The translations under genes were made by a program, and so were the position numbers. The notes under the pieces were generated by a model. That model saw only the letters and a list, made by a program, of their open reading frames with translations. It was not told the DNA's origin and ran no database searches. Shown here one piece after another: positions 7,101 to 7,670 of a DNA stretch of 7,670 bases (its first letter is position 1; every line of letters starts with the position of its first letter). The DNA is from Oscillospiraceae bacterium (GTDB taxonomy: Bacteria > Bacillota > Clostridia > Oscillospirales > Acutalibacteraceae), in NCBI GenBank assembly GCA_015066165.1, contig SVOX01000079.1, forward strand, positions 1 to 7,670. The letters are read 5' to 3'.

Positions 7101-7670
7101 AACGATGCTACTTGTAAGAAAGACGGCACAAAGACTGCTATTTGTGATAACGGTTGTGGAACAAAGAATACCATAACCGTTGTAGGTACTCAACTTGCTC
7201 ACAAGAACGTAACAGTACTTGAAAGAAAAGCAACCCTTACTGCAAATGGTTCTTTGGTTACTAAATGTTCAGTATGCGGAACAGTTGCAAAGAGAACACC
7301 AATTGCTAAGATTGCATCAGTAACAACTACTGCTAAGATTACCTACAACGGTAAGACAAAGACACCTGCTGTAACAGTTAAAGATGCAAACGGCAAGGTA
7401 ATTGGTTCTGGTAACTACACAGTTAAGTATGCAAGCGGTAGAAAGAACTATGGCAAGTATAAGATTACAGTAACCTTCAAGGGCAACTACAGCGGTTCAA
7501 AGTCAATTTACTTTGAAATCGTACCAAAGAATTCAAAGGTTTCTAAACTTACCGCTGCAAAGAAGAGCTTGAAAGTTAAACTCAGCAGACAAAAGAAAGC
7601 AACCGGATATCAAATCCAGTACAGCACTTCAAAGACATTTAAGTCTGCTAAGACTGTAACACTCAAGAAG
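4017..7670 (+). CDS. Large secreted BspA-type leucine-rich-repeat and Cys/His-repeat protein, 3'-truncated
   Basis: One frame runs from ATG 4017 to the last base with no stop, giving at least 1218 residues; the C-terminus lies beyond the window. Seen in order: signal peptide (1-33); an unrecognised region (34-240) with Cys at 70, 79, 90, 108, 118 and 152; BspA/Treponema-style leucine-rich repeats (about 243-535); about 500 residues of short His/Cys repeats (555-1062); a beta-rich domain with the GSGNYTV and GNYSG motifs (about 1098-1170); and the start of a fibronectin-III-like module (TGYQIQYSTS, from about 1174). No lipobox is present, so it is not a lipoprotein, and no LPXTG or other anchor is visible yet. 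Family knowledge: BspA-type repeats occur in surface adhesins, and such multi-repeat proteins are common in gut Clostridia. Inference: a cell-surface or released binding protein. There is no catalytic motif. Lysine codons switch from AAA to AAG near 7080. The promoter and ribosome site are its own. Confidence 0.92.
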   Translation, partial: MKQKIFKILSLLLSISIIFSALSGAFSAVTVNAETKKMLYFYLGGSGHHIATRARVFPGETYVYEYSIYCSLYDDSQPCVRDDGNRGTTCTPVIISEQKVDNYYKIVCEATIPEDYNCGSTAFFGVNLYGFSEGFIFDRTVYNKNDVNKTDCFENNADFQNGLDYVALDMVFWGNVFTGDRGGKGLTKWQDEANTLAITDFSVDTINELIKLYNPNDGDWSNSSDFPTYNKVEDYLDYTVDDGEIIITNCDSFITGDVVVPAEIGVYPVTTIADNAFANCVNITSIEFQSNIKSIGEMAFYDCKNLMSISLPSSVTSIGDFSFAKCSNLAQIDLPESLVSIGESAFYQSGLESITIPKNVNAIGNRAFLECGNLENVTVDTQNTYFSSDNEGVLYNKGKTTLILVPSANTAKEYKIPATVTLIDESAFDNCVNLKKVLVDSANANFSVDEKGILYNKSKTKLIYCPQNTVTKSVIIPSTVEIIGDYAFNNTKIQSVYIPKSVKSIGWAAFSGCLSISNVYYNGAKSDAENLEIATVNAPFTTAVWHYNICNANSHTFSNECDADCNTCEWIRSEGLHKYLQPCDAVCSLCGDERDIAHTFLSECDDTCDVCGATRTAAEHKFDNACDKECNICGYIRNTYNHQYDNTCDNTCNECGLVRNVEHSYSSTYETDQENHWRLCVVCGKTEQIGQHIFENDCDNECDICGLQRDASHEYLNDCDADCEKCGDLRIVQGHNGGTATCKKKAICETCGEEYGEKDFTNHIGEIKFRGKVTATCNTEGYSGDGYCIACNKKAEDGWVIPATGNHKYQNGCDTNCDICGTVRLINHSYTPATCTTPITCTECGKTLGEPLGHKFADATCDKPQTCTVCGTKNGSALGHSYTTYNYNLDATCTQNGTKTAVCINCDLEHTITAENTALGHNWQEATCLTAKVCLMCELVEGSPLGHKWDDNHICERCGVTDCKQTGHIWVGPTCEKAEYCKTCLEQRAEAFGHDMKPATCEEPSKCSRCDYIEGTALTHSYTNYKYNNDATCKKDGTKTAICDNGCGTKNTITVVGTQLAHKNVTVLERKATLTANGSLVTKCSVCGTVAKRTPIAKIASVTTTAKITYNGKTKTPAVTVKDANGKVIGSGNYTVKYASGRKNYGKYKITVTFKGNYSGSKSIYFEIVPKNSKVSKLTAAKKSLKVKLSRQKKATGYQIQYSTSKTFKSAKTVTLKK
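4743..5621 (+). repeat. BspA-type leucine-rich repeat domain (LRR_5-like)
   Basis: Residues about 243-535 hold repeated units of the form I...V..IG..AF..C..L..I.LP..V. Examples are IADNAFANCVNITSIEF (272-288), IGEMAFYDCKNLMSISLP (295-312), IGDFSFAKCSNLAQIDLP (318-335), IGESAFYQSGLESITIP (341-357), IGNRAFLECGNLENVTV (363-379), IDESAFDNCVNLKKVLV (423-439), IGDYAFNNTKIQSVYIP (483-499) and IGWAAFSGCLSISNVYY (505-521). Two units are stretched by an island of the form F..D..G.LYNK.KT.LI...P (386-406 and 446-466). This family is known from surface proteins of oral, gut and parasitic organisms, where it mediates adhesion. The domain looks complete. Confidence 0.9.
5679..6218 (+). repeat. Tandem HX5CX3CX2C repeats, class A
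   Basis: Residues 555-734 contain seven units starting at His 555, 577, 598, 620, 642, 692 and 713, with period mostly 21-22 residues (63-66 bases). Each has exactly His-X5-Cys-X3-Cys-X2-Cys, usually as H.(Y/F)...CD..C..CG..R. A divergent unit at His 663 contains ENHWRLCVVCG, keeping the CX2C pair but not the first Cys. An eighth regular unit lies further on at His 807. The DNA copies are degenerate, so the repeats are old and held by selection on the protein. I recognise the style from clostridial surface proteins but know no assigned function. Confidence 0.88.
6219..6434 (+). repeat. Divergent linker units between the two Cys/His repeat tracts
   Basis: Residues 735-806 break the regular pattern. 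A unit at His 735 has TCKKKAICETCG (CX5CX2C). After His 763 comes a longer piece with ATCNTEGYSGDGYCIACNKK (CX10CX2C) ending in IPATGNH. That second form resembles a repeat I know from other Firmicute surface proteins (ATC...GY.GD..C..C...G..IPATGH). It looks like an insertion of another unit type into the array. Confidence 0.65.
6435..7199 (+). repeat. Class B (HX6CX5CX2C) and long Cys/His repeats
   Basis: After one class A unit (His 807), regular class B units begin at His 828, 854, 921, 968 and 994. Each has His-X6-Cys-X5-Cys-X2-Cys, usually read as LGH.W..ATC....TC..CG...G..LGH, with period about 25-26 residues. A short variant at His 947 lacks the first Cys. Two 41-42 residue units at His 880 and His 1020 match each other closely (SYT.Y.YN.DATC...GTKTA.C). 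They have the first Cys 13 residues after His, then X9 to the next Cys. The last unit runs into the C-terminal domain at His 1062. Confidence 0.85.
7308..7526 (+). other. Beta-rich C-terminal domain coding segment
   Basis: Residues about 1098-1170 (AKIASVTTTAKITYNGKTKT onward) contain PAVTVKDANGKVIGSGNYTV and later FKGNYSG ending in YFEIVP. This is the pattern of a short immunoglobulin-like or MBG-like beta domain that recurs near the C-termini of clostridial surface proteins. It contains no Cys, unlike the repeats before it. Confidence 0.6.
7536..7670 (+). other. Start of a fibronectin-III-like module, cut by the window end
   Basis: Residues 1174-1218 (KVSKLTAAKKSLKVKLSRQK, then ATGYQIQYSTSKTFKSAKTV) match the first strands of the fibronectin-III-like module that often ends clostridial surface proteins. 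In relatives about 40-50 more residues complete the module and often the protein. It is very Lys-rich and mostly uses AAG. Confidence 0.65.

Noticed and set aside
6843..7202. Minus-strand open frame of 119 codons, and other frames inside the three genes
   Set aside because: These are shadows of the + strand genes. They show no ribosome site and no recognisable protein motif, and conservation patterns belong to the + strand frame.
7300..7670. Sortase or other cell-wall anchor
   Set aside because: No LPXTG, choline-binding or S-layer motif appears before the window ends. The true C-terminus is not visible, so anchoring stays undecided.

Overview
The window looks like a chromosomal stretch from a low-GC Clostridia-type Firmicute, probably a gut or rumen member of the Oscillospiraceae/Lachnospiraceae group. 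This is an inference from AT-rich coding, strong sigma-A-type promoters with 17-base spacers, a type III glutamine synthetase, and a very large secreted repeat protein of a style common in Clostridia. All three genes lie on the + strand. I see no RNA genes, mobile elements, CRISPR array or attachment sites.

Layout. (1) 2-1990: the 3' part of glnN, a type III glutamine synthetase whose first roughly 40 codons lie before the window. It ends at a strong intrinsic terminator (1999-2024). (2) 2102-3937: a separate transcription unit with its own promoter, coding for a complete 587-residue ABC exporter half-transporter (membrane domain fused to ATPase domain). (3) 3948-7670: a third unit with an extended -10 promoter only about 10 bases after the exporter stop. 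It starts a secreted protein of at least 1218 residues, open from ATG 4017 to the last base of the window with no stop codon.

The secreted protein is the most unusual item. In order it has a signal peptide, an unrecognised cysteine-containing N-terminal region, a BspA-type leucine-rich repeat domain, about 500 residues of short repeats each starting with His and carrying Cys at strictly fixed spacing (HX5CX3CX2C, then HX6CX5CX2C, plus a longer HX12CX9CX2-3C form), a beta-rich domain, and the start of a fibronectin-III-like module. The fixed ligand-like spacing suggests repeated metal-binding or disulfide-linked knuckles outside the cell, but no function is proven. Lysine codon choice flips from AAA to AAG near 7080, inside the reading frame, which suggests the C-terminal module has a different history from the rest.

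The three genes do not form an obvious pathway. Glutamine synthetase assimilates ammonium in the cytoplasm. The ABC exporter sits in the membrane. The repeat protein should leave through Sec, not through this exporter. The terminator and the separate promoters argue for three independent transcription units.
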